Below are positions 7,323 to 14,642 of a stretch of 64,000 nt of DNA, one piece after another (position 1 is the stretch's first letter; each line of letters begins with the position of its first letter). Source of the stretch: a virus. The notes beneath the pieces were generated by a model. That model was not told where the DNA came from and made no database searches. It worked only from the letters and a program-made list of their open reading frames with translations. A program made the translations under genes and the position numbers. The DNA lies in IMG/VR virus record IMGVR_UViG_3300027244_000194, positions 106,562 to 170,561 of that record; one strand, written 5' to 3'.

Positions 7323-7911
7323 ATGGCGCACAGTCTTTGTGCAAATCCCAAAGAACGCCTCAACTTCAATTCATTCGGTTTTAAGCAATCCAACGGATTG
7401 CGATAACCATGAACATGAAATGTACATTGAAACTCTATCTAAGAACGATCCTGAGCTGATTGAAAGTTACTTTTCTTTTGCATGTGTTCGAAACCCATAC
7501 GATCGATTTGTATCTAACTTTGAGTATTATCGAGATCCAGATAATGATTATAGATGGTCTGTTGAATTTGAAGATGTGGTTAAGATGTTTTATGAAAGAG
7601 GCAGATTCTTTTATACCACTGAAAATAGACACTGGTGGCCTCAAGCCCGTTTCATTGCCATCAAAAAGAACATATTAGTTGATAAAATTATTAGGTTTGA
7701 AACCCTAGATAAAGAATGGCCAGAAATAGTTGATGAAATTAAAAACAACATTCCTGAAGGATTTTCAACACCTGCTAGATCAATGTGCAAATCTAACATA
7801 ACACTACATCGAGAAGGAAGACACTGGGAAGAGTATTACACACCAGAAACCAAGAAAATGGTTTACGAATTATACAAAAGAGATTTTGAAACGTTTAATT
7901 ACGAAAAATGA
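7306..7911 (+). CDS. Sulfotransferase-family protein
   Basis: Predicted to transfer sulfate from PAPS. VFVQIPKNASTSIHSVL near residue 8 fits the 5'-phosphosulfate loop, and ACVRNPYDRFVSNFEYY near 60 fits the 3'-phosphate-binding motif of carbohydrate sulfotransferases. Length is 201 residues. A candidate APS kinase lies at 22618, so the phage may supply the donor. The acceptor could be a surface or phage glycan. It sits next to sugar-nucleotide genes and overlaps the next gene by 4 bases. Confidence 0.8.
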   Translation: MSTYHKWRTVFVQIPKNASTSIHSVLSNPTDCDNHEHEMYIETLSKNDPELIESYFSFACVRNPYDRFVSNFEYYRDPDNDYRWSVEFEDVVKMFYERGRFFYTTENRHWWPQARFIAIKKNILVDKIIRFETLDKEWPEIVDEIKNNIPEGFSTPARSMCKSNITLHREGRHWEEYYTPETKKMVYELYKRDFETFNYEK

Positions 7912-8354
7912 TAGAAGGAGATAAGAAATACGACATTGTAGTTGTAAGTGGTGGATTTGACCCAGTTCATAAGGGTCACGTCCGAATGTTTAACACTGCC
8001 AAAGAGATTGGTCATAAAGTAATTGCGGGAGCTAATTCAGACGGTTGGTTGGTTCGCAAGAAGGGTAAAGCTTTCATGAATTTTGCAGAACGAGCAGAGA
8101 TCTTACGATCTTTTCGTTCGATCGATGAAGTGATGGCGTTTAACGACGATGATGATTCAGCAATCAATCTATTAGTTCGAGTTCAAACGATGTATCCTGA
8201 GTGTACGATTGCATTTGCAAACGGAGGTGATAGAGTTAAAAATAACACTCCAGAATCAGGATTCTGCTCGGCTTATAAGATCGATATGTTGTGGAACATT
8301 GGAGGTGAAAAGATTCAATCTTCATCTGACTTAATTAATGCAGCTAAAGATTAA
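7908..8354 (+). CDS. Cytidylyltransferase-like nucleotidyltransferase
   Basis: Rossmann-like nucleotidyltransferase with GGFDPVHKGHVRMF (HxGH motif) near residue 15, GANSDGWLVRKKG, and a C-terminal SSSDLINA. The family transfers CMP or AMP to phospho-sugars or polyols; RfaE-C-like heptose or glycerol-3-phosphate cytidylyltransferases are closest in style. It lies between a sulfotransferase and an epimerase, suggesting activated sugar synthesis. The substrate cannot be set. Confidence 0.8.
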   Translation: MIEGDKKYDIVVVSGGFDPVHKGHVRMFNTAKEIGHKVIAGANSDGWLVRKKGKAFMNFAERAEILRSFRSIDEVMAFNDDDDSAINLLVRVQTMYPECTIAFANGGDRVKNNTPESGFCSAYKIDMLWNIGGEKIQSSSDLINAAKD

Positions 8355-8385
8355 ACAAAACACCCATCAATGGGTATAATTTAAG

Positions 8386-9270
8386 ATGAAAGTATTAGTA
8401 ACAGGTGGTTCAGGTTTTGTGGGTTCAAACCTAATCAAGGCACTTTTAAAGAAGTATAAAGACATTCAGATTCAATCTGTAGACAACTATATGAGTGGAT
8501 CTAAATCAAATGAAGTTAACGATTCTCGTGTAACATACTTTGATATTTCAACATATAGATTACTGAACGATAGAGAACGGCAGTATTGGTTAGATCAAAA
8601 GTTTGATGTGGTGTTTCACTTTGGTGAGTTTGCACGTATTGATGTATCTTTTGACCAACCTGAACAGGTGTGGGAATCTAACCTTGATGGAACCACTCAA
8701 ATCCTTGAACTGTGTCGTCACTGGGGAGCTAAGTTGATCTATTCAGCTTCAAGCTCAAAGTTTGGTCGTAACGGTTCACTTGAAAACCTTTCACCTTACG
8801 CTTGGTCAAAGGCTAAGATGGTCGAACTAATCAAGAACTACGCCGAATGGTACGGTCTTCGATACGAGATCTGTTACTTCTTTAACGTATACGGCAAGGG
8901 TCAAATCGAGAAAGGTCCTTACGCTACCGTCGTTGGAATCTTTGAACGACTTCGCCGTGAAGGTAAAGAACTAACTGTAACTGAACCCGGAACTCAAACT
9001 CGAGATTTCACCCACATTGATGACATCGTATCAGGTTTGATCGCAGCTTATGAAAACGGTAATCAAGGAGAATGGTTCCTTCGCAGAGGTCAACCTTACA
9101 CGATTGTTGAACTTGCACAGATGTTTGAATCTGACTGGAAGTTTATTCCTGAAAAAAGAGGTGAACGTAAGGAAGCGATTGAGATTCCGAACAATACAAC
9201 CGAAACTTTAGGTTGGCAAGCAACACAAGATCTGAAACAATATATCCAAACTGAGGTATTAAATAAATGA
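8386..9270 (+). CDS. NAD-dependent sugar epimerase/dehydratase
   Basis: Extended short-chain dehydrogenase: VTGGSGFVGSNLI (NAD-binding GxxGxxG) at the N-terminus and active-site SPYAWSKAKM (YxxxK) near residue 130. TQTRDFTHIDDIV matches nucleotide-sugar epimerases. It is 294 residues. UDP-glucose 4-epimerase-like activity is plausible, but the substrate is unknown. Just upstream, ACCCATCAATGGGT plus TATAATTT (about 8360-8382) may be a weak hairpin/promoter. It overlaps the kinase gene by 4 bases. Confidence 0.85.
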   Translation: MKVLVTGGSGFVGSNLIKALLKKYKDIQIQSVDNYMSGSKSNEVNDSRVTYFDISTYRLLNDRERQYWLDQKFDVVFHFGEFARIDVSFDQPEQVWESNLDGTTQILELCRHWGAKLIYSASSSKFGRNGSLENLSPYAWSKAKMVELIKNYAEWYGLRYEICYFFNVYGKGQIEKGPYATVVGIFERLRREGKELTVTEPGTQTRDFTHIDDIVSGLIAAYENGNQGEWFLRRGQPYTIVELAQMFESDWKFIPEKRGERKEAIEIPNNTTETLGWQATQDLKQYIQTEVLNK

Positions 9271-9740
9271 AACTCGTTTTAGTAGGTAAAGCAGCTGCAG
9301 GTAAAGACCACCTTAGAAAGCGTTTGATTGAACGTGGATTTAAGTTTGGTGTTTCTTGTACCACTCGTCCTCCTCGAGTAGGAGAACAAAATGGTAAAGA
9401 CTATTTCTTTTTGACTGAAGATCAGTTCTTAGGGCTGATTAACACAGGTGACATGATCGAGTACCAACAATTTAACGGTTGGTTTTACGGTTTAACTCGT
9501 GAAGAATTTGAGAATAGCGAGGTTATCATCCTAAACCGTGAAGCGGTCGATATGCTACCTGAAGAAATCAGACTTAAGTGTATGGTTATGTTTCTTGATA
9601 TTGATAGGGACACCCGTCTTGAAAGAATGAAAGAACGAAACGATACAGTTGATAGCTTAGAGCGTAGAATTAATGCCGATGAGCAACAATATGTTGGTTT
9701 CGAAAATTTTGATGTCCGTGTAACAAATCCGGACTTTTGA
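9267..9740 (+). CDS. gmk: Guanylate kinase-like protein
   Basis: Walker A VGKAAAGKDHL at residues 6-16, then SCTTRPPRVGEQNGKDYFF, the GMP-binding motif of guanylate kinase. LDIDRDTRLERMKERND forms the lid. At 157 residues it is shorter than bacterial Gmk (about 205). It would phosphorylate GMP/dGMP and help supply nucleotides during replication, as T4 gp1 does. The substrate could differ, since the P-loop has Asp after the Lys. Confidence 0.75.
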   Translation: MKLVLVGKAAAGKDHLRKRLIERGFKFGVSCTTRPPRVGEQNGKDYFFLTEDQFLGLINTGDMIEYQQFNGWFYGLTREEFENSEVIILNREAVDMLPEEIRLKCMVMFLDIDRDTRLERMKERNDTVDSLERRINADEQQYVGFENFDVRVTNPDF

Positions 9741-9747
9741 TATATAA
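9739..9747 (+). promoter_or_regulatory. RATATATAR motif
   Basis: GATATATAA overlaps the gmk stop codon and lies 17 bases before the ATG at 9765. Confidence 0.4.
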
Positions 9748-9764
9748 AATCTAAATCACTTAAC

Positions 9765-10292
9765 ATGCAAGACTTAAAATCACAAATCCAAGAACTAGAG
9801 AAGAAGACAACTGATCTTCAGGTAGAAATTGCAAACCACGAGTTTGAACTAAATTTTGAAGATTATTCACACGTATCCAAAATTCTTCAACACATCGATA
9901 AAGATTACCAGTGGGAATCTAAAAACGCAGCTTTAGCAGTTTACGTATATGATAAACTGAAGGAGCAATACAAAGCATCAAAGGCAACTCAAACATCTGA
10001 CGAAGATGCTTTTTCAATCATGATGAGATCAACTGAGTTGACAGGCCTTTACAATATCCTTCTAAACATTTCAGGAACGGGTGTTGAAAAAGCACGTTCT
10101 TTCACCCGTCTATTGACCAACGTCGGCCAGCAGGTCACATCGGCACTAGATCAATTGGCTGAAAGAAACGCAGAAGTTAGAGAACTTCACGCACAATTAC
10201 AGGAACTTGAGCAACAATTGCAAGAGTCCGAATTTAATCTTTCAACCAATGAAGATAGCGAGCAAATCGAAGAAGAGGTTACAAATTCTTGA
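9765..10292 (+). CDS. Coiled-coil protein, 175 aa
   Basis: Two long charged helices with heptads at both ends (residues 1-30 and 140-165, ELHAQLQELEQQLQE) flank a helical middle. Gln/Glu-rich acidic tail. Not recognised; could be a scaffold or structural helper. It overlaps the next gene by 44 bases. Confidence 0.6.
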   Translation: MQDLKSQIQELEKKTTDLQVEIANHEFELNFEDYSHVSKILQHIDKDYQWESKNAALAVYVYDKLKEQYKASKATQTSDEDAFSIMMRSTELTGLYNILLNISGTGVEKARSFTRLLTNVGQQVTSALDQLAERNAEVRELHAQLQELEQQLQESEFNLSTNEDSEQIEEEVTNS

Positions 10293-10785
10293 TGCGCTGT
10301 GTGAGGGAATCACACATGACGAGATATTTGGAACTATCGACTACAAGAAACAGAACGAAGATAAGATCAAACAGTTCATGTATCCTCACATAGTTGAGGC
10401 CATGACTCAATACTTGATCGATAGCGAGGCCATTGGCCGCAATGAGGCCAAGGACAAGGTTAAGAAAGCTTTGAAATGGGAGGGTAACGTTAATACTACC
10501 GTTCACAACATCGTTTTCATGGGCACTCAAAACCGCCCAGACATGGTCTTTGAATTTGGCGATCTTCGCATCGCGATTGAAGTTAAGAGAGGAGCTTCAG
10601 GCTCGGATCTTAGATCTGGCATCGGTCAGTCAATGATCTATGCAACTCATTATGACTTCGTGATCTGTTTGTTTATTGATACATCAGAAGACAAAAGAGT
10701 TCATAACGCAAGATCTGGTTCGAATGAATACCATTTCATGGATACTTTGTGGAAGAATTATAACATCAAATTCATCACCATTTAA
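10249..10785 (+). CDS. PD-(D/E)XK-type nuclease-like protein
   Basis: Residues near 95-120 read RPDMVFEFGDLRIAIEVKRG, a PD...ExK arrangement found in restriction-like endonucleases and Holliday-junction resolvase folds. Preceded by a helical region. It is 178 residues from ATG 10249; a longer TTG start at 10207 would deepen the overlap with the upstream gene. Possible role in host DNA breakdown or recombination. The family is inferred from the motif alone. Confidence 0.65.
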   Translation: MKIASKSKKRLQILDALCEGITHDEIFGTIDYKKQNEDKIKQFMYPHIVEAMTQYLIDSEAIGRNEAKDKVKKALKWEGNVNTTVHNIVFMGTQNRPDMVFEFGDLRIAIEVKRGASGSDLRSGIGQSMIYATHYDFVICLFIDTSEDKRVHNARSGSNEYHFMDTLWKNYNIKFITI

Positions 10786-11312
10786 TGGCAACATATCTGA
10801 TTGGTAACTGCCAGTTTGGCAGGGCCACCATTATTAAGCAAAACAAGCGTCCTTTCGATAACGTTCAAGAAATGAACGAAGAAATGATTCAGCGCTGGAA
10901 CTCAGTAGTTACTGATGAAGATGATGTCATTCATCTAGGTAACTTTGCATGGGATCCAAGTACCACTGAAGAAGTGTTAATGCAATTGAACGGTCGTAGA
11001 ATCCTAATGGTTCCAGCTGAGTTTGATAGTGCAATCCTTGACATGCAGGGTAAGCAGGCTCTACCGACTAACGCTCAGATCATTAACCGTATCTTCGAGC
11101 AACCTCAGCTGAATGCTACATTTGCCTATTGGCCACTGATGGAATGGCCCCAGAAGTCAAAGGGACACTTCCTATACTATGGTTTCTATAGCCCTAAGTA
11201 CAAACCTGACCATAAGAAGAAGATGATTAACATGGCTTGTGAGTTTTGGAATTACACACCAATGAAGATTGGTAACCTGATCAAGCTGTTTGAAGATAAA
11301 GACATTGAGTAA
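10785..11312 (+). CDS. Catalytically dead metallophosphoesterase homologue
   Basis: The overall pattern follows phage calcineurin-like phosphoesterases: RPFDNVQEMNEEMIQRWN, VIHLGNFAW, LNGRRILM, WPLMEWPQKSKG, FWNYTPMKIG. Every usual metal ligand is changed: DxH becomes NCQ, GH becomes GR, GD becomes GN, GNHD becomes PAEF, HYPL becomes YWPL, and the GHxH motif becomes GFYS. The frame is intact over 175 residues, so a conserved non-catalytic role (binding or inhibition) is inferred. It overlaps the previous stop by one base. Confidence 0.7.
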   Translation: MATYLIGNCQFGRATIIKQNKRPFDNVQEMNEEMIQRWNSVVTDEDDVIHLGNFAWDPSTTEEVLMQLNGRRILMVPAEFDSAILDMQGKQALPTNAQIINRIFEQPQLNATFAYWPLMEWPQKSKGHFLYYGFYSPKYKPDHKKKMINMACEFWNYTPMKIGNLIKLFEDKDIE

Positions 11313-11343
11313 ATTGTTAATAACTTTTTGCGCAATTGTTTCT

Positions 11344-11372
11344 CCGGGTCACCGGAATTTGTTATATTTACC
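11344..11372 (+). promoter_or_regulatory. Class A phage promoter
   Basis: CCGGGTCACCGGAATTTG, then TTATATTTACC, about 22 bases before the ATG at 11395. An AACTTTTT tract lies 20 bases upstream, as at most class A sites. Confidence 0.65.
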
Positions 11373-11394
11373 TAGTAATTAGTTATTTAGATAG

Positions 11395-11619
11395 ATGGAA
11401 GATCTTACCAAACTTGTCGGAGCCTCAGTAGTAGTGATTGTTTTAGTCGCTCTAGCTGCGGTCTTATTTGCATTGCCAGTAATGTTCCTTTGGAATTACT
11501 GTCTCGTTCCCGCAGTTGATGCGGTTAACCCGGTTTCTTTTTGGCAGGCCATGGGCATTAGTGTCCTTTTCAGCCTGTTGTTCAAGAACCACGGGGTCGT
11601 CTCTAAGAACCAAAAGTAA
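11395..11619 (+). CDS. Small membrane protein, 74 aa
   Basis: Two hydrophobic segments: VVVIVLVALAAVLFALPVMFLW near the N-terminus and FWQAMGISVLFSLLF near the C-terminus, with a basic tail. Not recognised; single-gene class A unit ahead of the sigma-factor promoter. Confidence 0.6.
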   Translation: MEDLTKLVGASVVVIVLVALAAVLFALPVMFLWNYCLVPAVDAVNPVSFWQAMGISVLFSLLFKNHGVVSKNQK

Positions 11620-11650
11620 AAAAGTTTGAACTTTTTTCACTGAACTGTTT

Positions 11651-11680
11651 CACGGTTCAGATTTTTTTGTTATATTTACC
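11651..11680 (+). promoter_or_regulatory. Class A phage promoter of the sigma-factor gene
   Basis: CACGGTTCAGATTTTTTTG followed by TTATATTTACCCAGTAAC. A TTG at 11667 that could extend the sigma gene lies inside this promoter, so ATG 11706 is the likelier start. Confidence 0.65.
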
Positions 11681-11705
11681 CAGTAACCACCAAAAAACAA
11701 AGAAT

Positions 11706-12317
11706 ATGGCAACTTATCGCGAACTCACAGAAAATTACATTGCAACTCGTTCACACGAAGATTACACCGCTCTCTACCGTAAGGTAAAGCCAGGCCTTCA
11801 AAACTACGTCAAGAATATCATCAAAGATAGTGATATCGCTGAAGACATCGCAGTCAACACTTTAATTAAGATGTGGACTAAGATCGATCAGTATGATCCA
11901 CAGTATCAGATCACCACTTGGTTATATCGCATTGCTTACAACGAATCTTTGTACTACATTCGCGAACGTAATCGTAAGACTTCAATCGATCGTCTTCGTG
12001 ACGAATACGGAGTAGAAGTTACAAGCATGAATAATGTACGTGCTCTTGAAGAATTAATCGATGATGCAGCTTACAAATCTGAAATGGATTGGTACGAAGA
12101 AGAAAGTGAATTGAACGATACGTATGAAAATGCATTGAAAGCAATTCGCGAGCTCAAGCCTTTATACAAAGACATCTTAGTTGATCGTTTGATCGGTAAC
12201 ATGAAGTATGAAGACATTGCCAAGAAGCACGACCTTCCTCTTCAAACCATTAAGAATCGTATTCGTCGTGGCCGTACACTAATTGTTGAAGCAATCGGAG
12301 TAGAAGTAAACTTTTAA
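11706..12317 (+). CDS. Sigma-70 family (ECF-like) sigma factor
   Basis: 203 residues with two sigma regions. Region 2 near 40-90 contains DIAEDIAVNTLIKMWTKI and TTWLYRIAYNESLYYI. Region 4 near 165-195 contains YEDIAKKHDLPLQTIKNRI, a helix-turn-helix. Regions 1 and 3 are absent, as in ECF sigmas. It would bind host RNA polymerase core and redirect it. By analogy with T4 gp55 it is the best candidate to read the RATATATAR motifs, but that pairing is inference. It is expressed from a class A promoter. Confidence 0.85.
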   Translation: MATYRELTENYIATRSHEDYTALYRKVKPGLQNYVKNIIKDSDIAEDIAVNTLIKMWTKIDQYDPQYQITTWLYRIAYNESLYYIRERNRKTSIDRLRDEYGVEVTSMNNVRALEELIDDAAYKSEMDWYEEESELNDTYENALKAIRELKPLYKDILVDRLIGNMKYEDIAKKHDLPLQTIKNRIRRGRTLIVEAIGVEVNF

Positions 12318-12319
12318 TC

Positions 12320-12664
12320 ATGAAACTAGAAGATCTTTTCACAACCGAATGGACTCCTCGAGTTAAAGAATACGCTGACAAGATGGTGCAGGGAGTTCGT
12401 CACATTGATGAACATGTTCACCATGATGACGTATTGTTCAAAACACAAACCCATGAAGATATTTTTCATGATTTGGTTTGTGAAGCCGCGACCGATAATC
12501 TAGTCAATTACGGAGACCTACAATTAGATGCTGAAGCATTCGATGACATTACAATTAAGATTGACATCTATGAATCGTTACTTCGTCTTCGTCAAGACGG
12601 TGTGATAGATTGGATTGATGACGAGAACGGTGAAGAAATCATTTTCAAGAAGAATGAAGATTGA
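12320..12664 (+). CDS. Hypothetical acidic protein, 114 aa
   Basis: Not recognised. His/Asp-rich middle (HIDEHVHHDDVLF) and an acidic C-terminus. It follows the sigma gene after 2 bases and may be co-expressed as a partner; no direct evidence. It overlaps the next gene by 8 bases. Confidence 0.6.
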   Translation: MKLEDLFTTEWTPRVKEYADKMVQGVRHIDEHVHHDDVLFKTQTHEDIFHDLVCEAATDNLVNYGDLQLDAEAFDDITIKIDIYESLLRLRQDGVIDWIDDENGEEIIFKKNED

Positions 12665-13397
12665 TAACATTTACCTGATTACCTTAGATCATAGTCAACA
12701 GAGTTATGACTCGTTAATTGATCGTTTAAACAGGCTAGGGGTTCCCACAGGAACACCTTATAAAATTATTGAAGGAGTTAATGGTCGCCAGTTATTTAAG
12801 ACAGAGGAGGGTCGAAATGAATATGGAATCAAGTTCTATGATAATTGGGCTCAAGGCACTAACAACGAATGGTGGAATCGGCCAGTAACAACTGGTGAAG
12901 CCGGTGGAATCTGCTCCCACATTAAAATCTGGGAAGATGCATACCGAAATGGTTATGAAAACATCTTAATCATAGAAGATGACTTCAATCCAATCGAAAC
13001 GATAGATTGGAGCGTCTTTACTGAATTACAGAACTATGATTGGGATCTCATCTTCTTATCGAGATTGTTGGTTAATCATCCAATGGTCAAAGATTTCAAC
13101 GTAGGTTTAACTAACTTTATTCGTCCAGGTTACTCATATCAAACACATTGTTATGTATTGAATAAATCTGGAATCAGCAAGCTGGTTGAAACCAATCTAC
13201 AGACGTTAAAGCAAAATATCATCGTATCAGACGAATTTTTGCCAGCAACGTATACTTGGCACCCACGACAAGATCTTCGCTCAATGTACAATCAAAACAT
13301 GAGCGCGTTAGCATTAAAGTGGAATCCCGTAAGTCAGCTCCGGTTTGAAGCAGCTGGCAATTCTCAAACTCAGCCAGTAGAAGGCGTAGACTTTTAA
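12657..13397 (+). CDS. Glycosyltransferase family 25-like
   Basis: Begins NIYLITLDHS and contains EAGGICSHIKIWEDAYRNG and NILIIEDDF, the signature blocks of GT25 (LPS galactosyltransferase/procollagen type); the EDD is the metal-binding acidic motif. It is 246 residues from ATG 12657. It might decorate LPS-like glycans. The collagen-like fibre at 60982 is an interesting alternative acceptor, since GT25 enzymes modify collagen in animals; that link is speculative. Confidence 0.75.
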   Translation, partial: KIDNIYLITLDHSQQSYDSLIDRLNRLGVPTGTPYKIIEGVNGRQLFKTEEGRNEYGIKFYDNWAQGTNNEWWNRPVTTGEAGGICSHIKIWEDAYRNGYENILIIEDDFNPIETIDWSVFTELQNYDWDLIFLSRLLVNHPMVKDFNVGLTNFIRPGYSYQTHCYVLNKSGISKLVETNLQTLKQNIIVSDEFLPATYTWHPRQDLRSMYNQNMSALALKWNPVSQLRFEAAGNSQTQPVEGVDF

Positions 13398-13401
13398 AGA
13401 C

Positions 13402-13554
13402 ATGAACTCGTTAGCACAACTCGTAGACATTATCGCAGAACACCCATTCGCATCACTATTCTTGGTTATGTGTGTTGCATGGGTAGTTAATACAACCATC
13501 GCCACAATTAAACCATGTGACTGTGGTGAAACAAAGAAAGATTCAGATATATAA
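13402..13554 (+). CDS. Small single-pass membrane protein, 50 aa
   Basis: One hydrophobic segment (PFASLFLVMCVAWVVNT) followed by a CDCGE motif. Its stop codon is part of GATATATAA (13546-13554). Not recognised. Confidence 0.5.
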   Translation: MNSLAQLVDIIAEHPFASLFLVMCVAWVVNTTIATIKPCDCGETKKDSDI

Positions 13555-13575
13555 GTCTCAAACAAAGCTAAAACA

Positions 13576-13653
13576 ATGCGTACACTAATTCAACATAACA
13601 ATAAATTCTGCATCTGGTATCCAGGTGAGAATGAGGCCTATGTGAAAATGTAA
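13576..13653 (+). CDS. Putative 25-codon leader peptide upstream of tRNA-Cys
   Basis: A short frame (MRTLIQHNNKFCIWYPGENE and five more residues) starts 21 bases after GATATATAA. Codon 12 is Cys (TGC, 13609-13611). Codons 19-21 contain ATGAGGCCT (13631-13639), complementary to the 5' arm of the terminator at 13677. A terminator and tRNA-Cys follow directly. The layout is that of a leader-peptide attenuator, but this is inference. Confidence 0.35.
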   Translation: MRTLIQHNNKFCIWYPGENEAYVKM

Positions 13654-13676
13654 GTACTGTTTTACTTAACGTTCTT

Positions 13677-13714
13677 GAAAGGCCTCATCGAAAGATTGAG
13701 GCCTTTCTTTTTTT
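13677..13714 (+). terminator. Intrinsic terminator/attenuator before tRNA-Cys
   Basis: 11-bp stem GAAAGGCCTCA with TGAGGCCTTTC, 9-base loop, then seven T residues ending at the base before tRNA-Cys. Its 5' arm can pair instead with 13631-13639 (9 bp). Confidence 0.85.
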
Positions 13715-13788
13715 GGTGAGTTGCTCGAGTGGCCTAAGGGAGCTGTTTGCAAAACAGACGTTCAGTGGTTCGAATCCACTACTCACCT
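13715..13788 (+). tRNA. tRNA-Cys (GCA)
   Basis: Acceptor GGTGAGT/ACTCACC, anticodon loop TTGCAAA with anticodon GCA, T-loop TTCGAAT, and discriminator T73, which is the Cys identity base. CCA is not encoded. Confidence 0.93.
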
Positions 13789-13824
13789 CAATCGCAACCG
13801 TAAAAAAGTTTCGTAAAAGTTTTA

Positions 13825-13853
13825 CCGGGTCAAGTTTTTGTTGTATATTAGCC
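13825..13853 (+). promoter_or_regulatory. Class A phage promoter
   Basis: CCGGGTCAAGTTTTTGTTG then TATATTAGCCCAGTAATC. The ATG is about 58 bases downstream, the longest leader of the class. Confidence 0.65.
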
Positions 13854-13911
13854 CAGTAATCATCAGATAGTGGTTCAAATTTAACGGAGACAGTAAACCT
13901 TAATTAAATTT

Positions 13912-14106
13912 ATGACTATGAAAACGATGATGACAAACGAAGAAACAGCTAAGCAAATGTTCGGCCACCTGGTTGATACTTGCGAAAGTTGCGAACAAAA
14001 GTTGGGAGTTTGGACTGAGAATCCTTTTGATGCAGATGTCCGTAACGAACACAACATGATGTTCCTTTGCAAAGAGTGCTTTCACGAATTGCAGATGGAT
14101 GTCTGA
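13912..14106 (+). CDS. Small zinc-binding (CxxC) protein, 64 aa
   Basis: Two CxxC pairs (CESC near residue 25 and CKEC near 55) suggest one structural zinc site. Hydrophilic, with no other motif. It may be a small DNA- or protein-binding regulator; not recognised. It follows a class A promoter and precedes the tRNA run. Confidence 0.6.
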   Translation: MTMKTMMTNEETAKQMFGHLVDTCESCEQKLGVWTENPFDADVRNEHNMMFLCKECFHELQMDV

Positions 14107-14127
14107 GGTCTTTGACTTGGTGGTAAT

Positions 14128-14200
14128 GATTCTTTAGCTCAGTTGGTAGAGCAGTACACTTTTAATGTACGGGTCCCGGGTTCTAGCCCCGGAGGGATCA
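14128..14200 (+). tRNA. tRNA-Lys (TTT)
   Basis: Acceptor GATTCTT/AGGGATC, anticodon stem GTACA/TGTAC with loop CTTTTAA (anticodon TTT), T-stem CCGGG/CCCGG. CCA is not encoded. Confidence 0.9.
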
Positions 14201-14204
14201 CAAT

Positions 14205-14286
14205 GGGAGTATCGCATAGTGGCTATTGCAGTTGACTGTAAATCAATCGTCTAACGACATCGGAGGTTCGAGTCCTTCTACTCCCA
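14205..14286 (+). tRNA. tRNA-Tyr (GTA)
   Basis: Acceptor GGGAGTA/TACTCCC, loop CTGTAAA with anticodon GTA, and a long variable arm as in bacterial class II tRNA-Tyr. 82 bases; CCA is not encoded. Confidence 0.9.
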
Positions 14287-14289
14287 CAA

Positions 14290-14408
14290 GGAAGAGGCAG
14301 TGCAAGCTGTAATAGATGATGGTGTTAAAATGGTGAAAAAGGGTTTGGAGTAATCAGAGCGTAAACAAATCATCTATCAGAAACCCTGAAAGACCCAGAG
14401 CCTCTTCC
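14290..14408 (+). ncRNA. Pseudoknotted structured RNA between tRNA genes
   Basis: Three perfect helices can be drawn. P1 closes the whole 119 bases (GGAAGAGGC 14290-14298 with 14400-14408). P2 pairs ATAGATGAT 14312-14320 with 14369-14377. P3 pairs AGGGTTT 14340-14346 with AAACCCT 14381-14387. P2 and P3 interleave, so they form an H-type pseudoknot with a 3-base junction. No open frame fits. It lies 3 bases after tRNA-Tyr and 4 before tRNA-Phe, so tRNA processing would release it. T4 also carries small stable RNAs (C and D) in its tRNA cluster. Family unknown. Confidence 0.75.
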
Positions 14409-14412
14409 CCAT

Positions 14413-14485
14413 GGACTCGTAGCTCAGTTGGTAGAGCAATGGACTGAAAATCCATGTGTCGGCAGTTCGATTCTGCCCGAGTCCA
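14413..14485 (+). tRNA. tRNA-Phe (GAA)
   Basis: Acceptor GGACTCG/CGAGTCC, anticodon stem ATGGA/TCCAT with loop CTGAAAA (anticodon GAA), T-arm GGCAG TTCGATT CTGCC. CCA is not encoded. Confidence 0.95.
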
Positions 14486-14492
14486 CTAACAT

Positions 14493-14567
14493 TGCGGGTT
14501 GGACTGGAGGTGGTTCCAGCCTGGTCTCATAAGCCAAACGACGTGGGTTCGACTCCCACACCCGCTA
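14493..14567 (+). tRNA. tRNA with CAT anticodon (Met or Ile2)
   Basis: Anticodon loop CTCATAA; T-arm GTGGG TTCGACT CCCAC; acceptor GCGGGT/ACCCGC with an unpaired T-T at position 1-72. Lack of a 1-72 pair is an initiator trait, but the three G-C pairs of initiator anticodon stems are absent. A CAT anticodon could also be lysidine-modified tRNA-Ile. Exact ends are uncertain by a base. Confidence 0.75.
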
Positions 14568-14604
14568 CTAAGATCTAACCCAATGTAAACAATATGTTAA
14601 TACT

Positions 14605-14613
14605 GATATATAA
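14605..14613 (+). promoter_or_regulatory. RATATATAR motif
   Basis: GATATATAA, 29 bases before the ATG at 14643. It could drive the lipoprotein gene together with the RNase P RNA and tRNA-His downstream. Confidence 0.4.
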
Positions 14614-14642
14614 GTTAATAACATTAAAATAACATTGGGACT

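Noticed and set aside
14290-14408. HDV-like or hammerhead ribozyme
   Set aside because: Helix order (closing helix outside, 3-base junction in the pseudoknot) does not match the HDV nested double pseudoknot, and the hammerhead core CUGAUGA...GAAA is missing.
14493-14567. Initiator tRNA-fMet
   Set aside because: The 1-72 mismatch is suggestive, but the anticodon stem lacks the three G-C pairs; only the CAT anticodon is certain.
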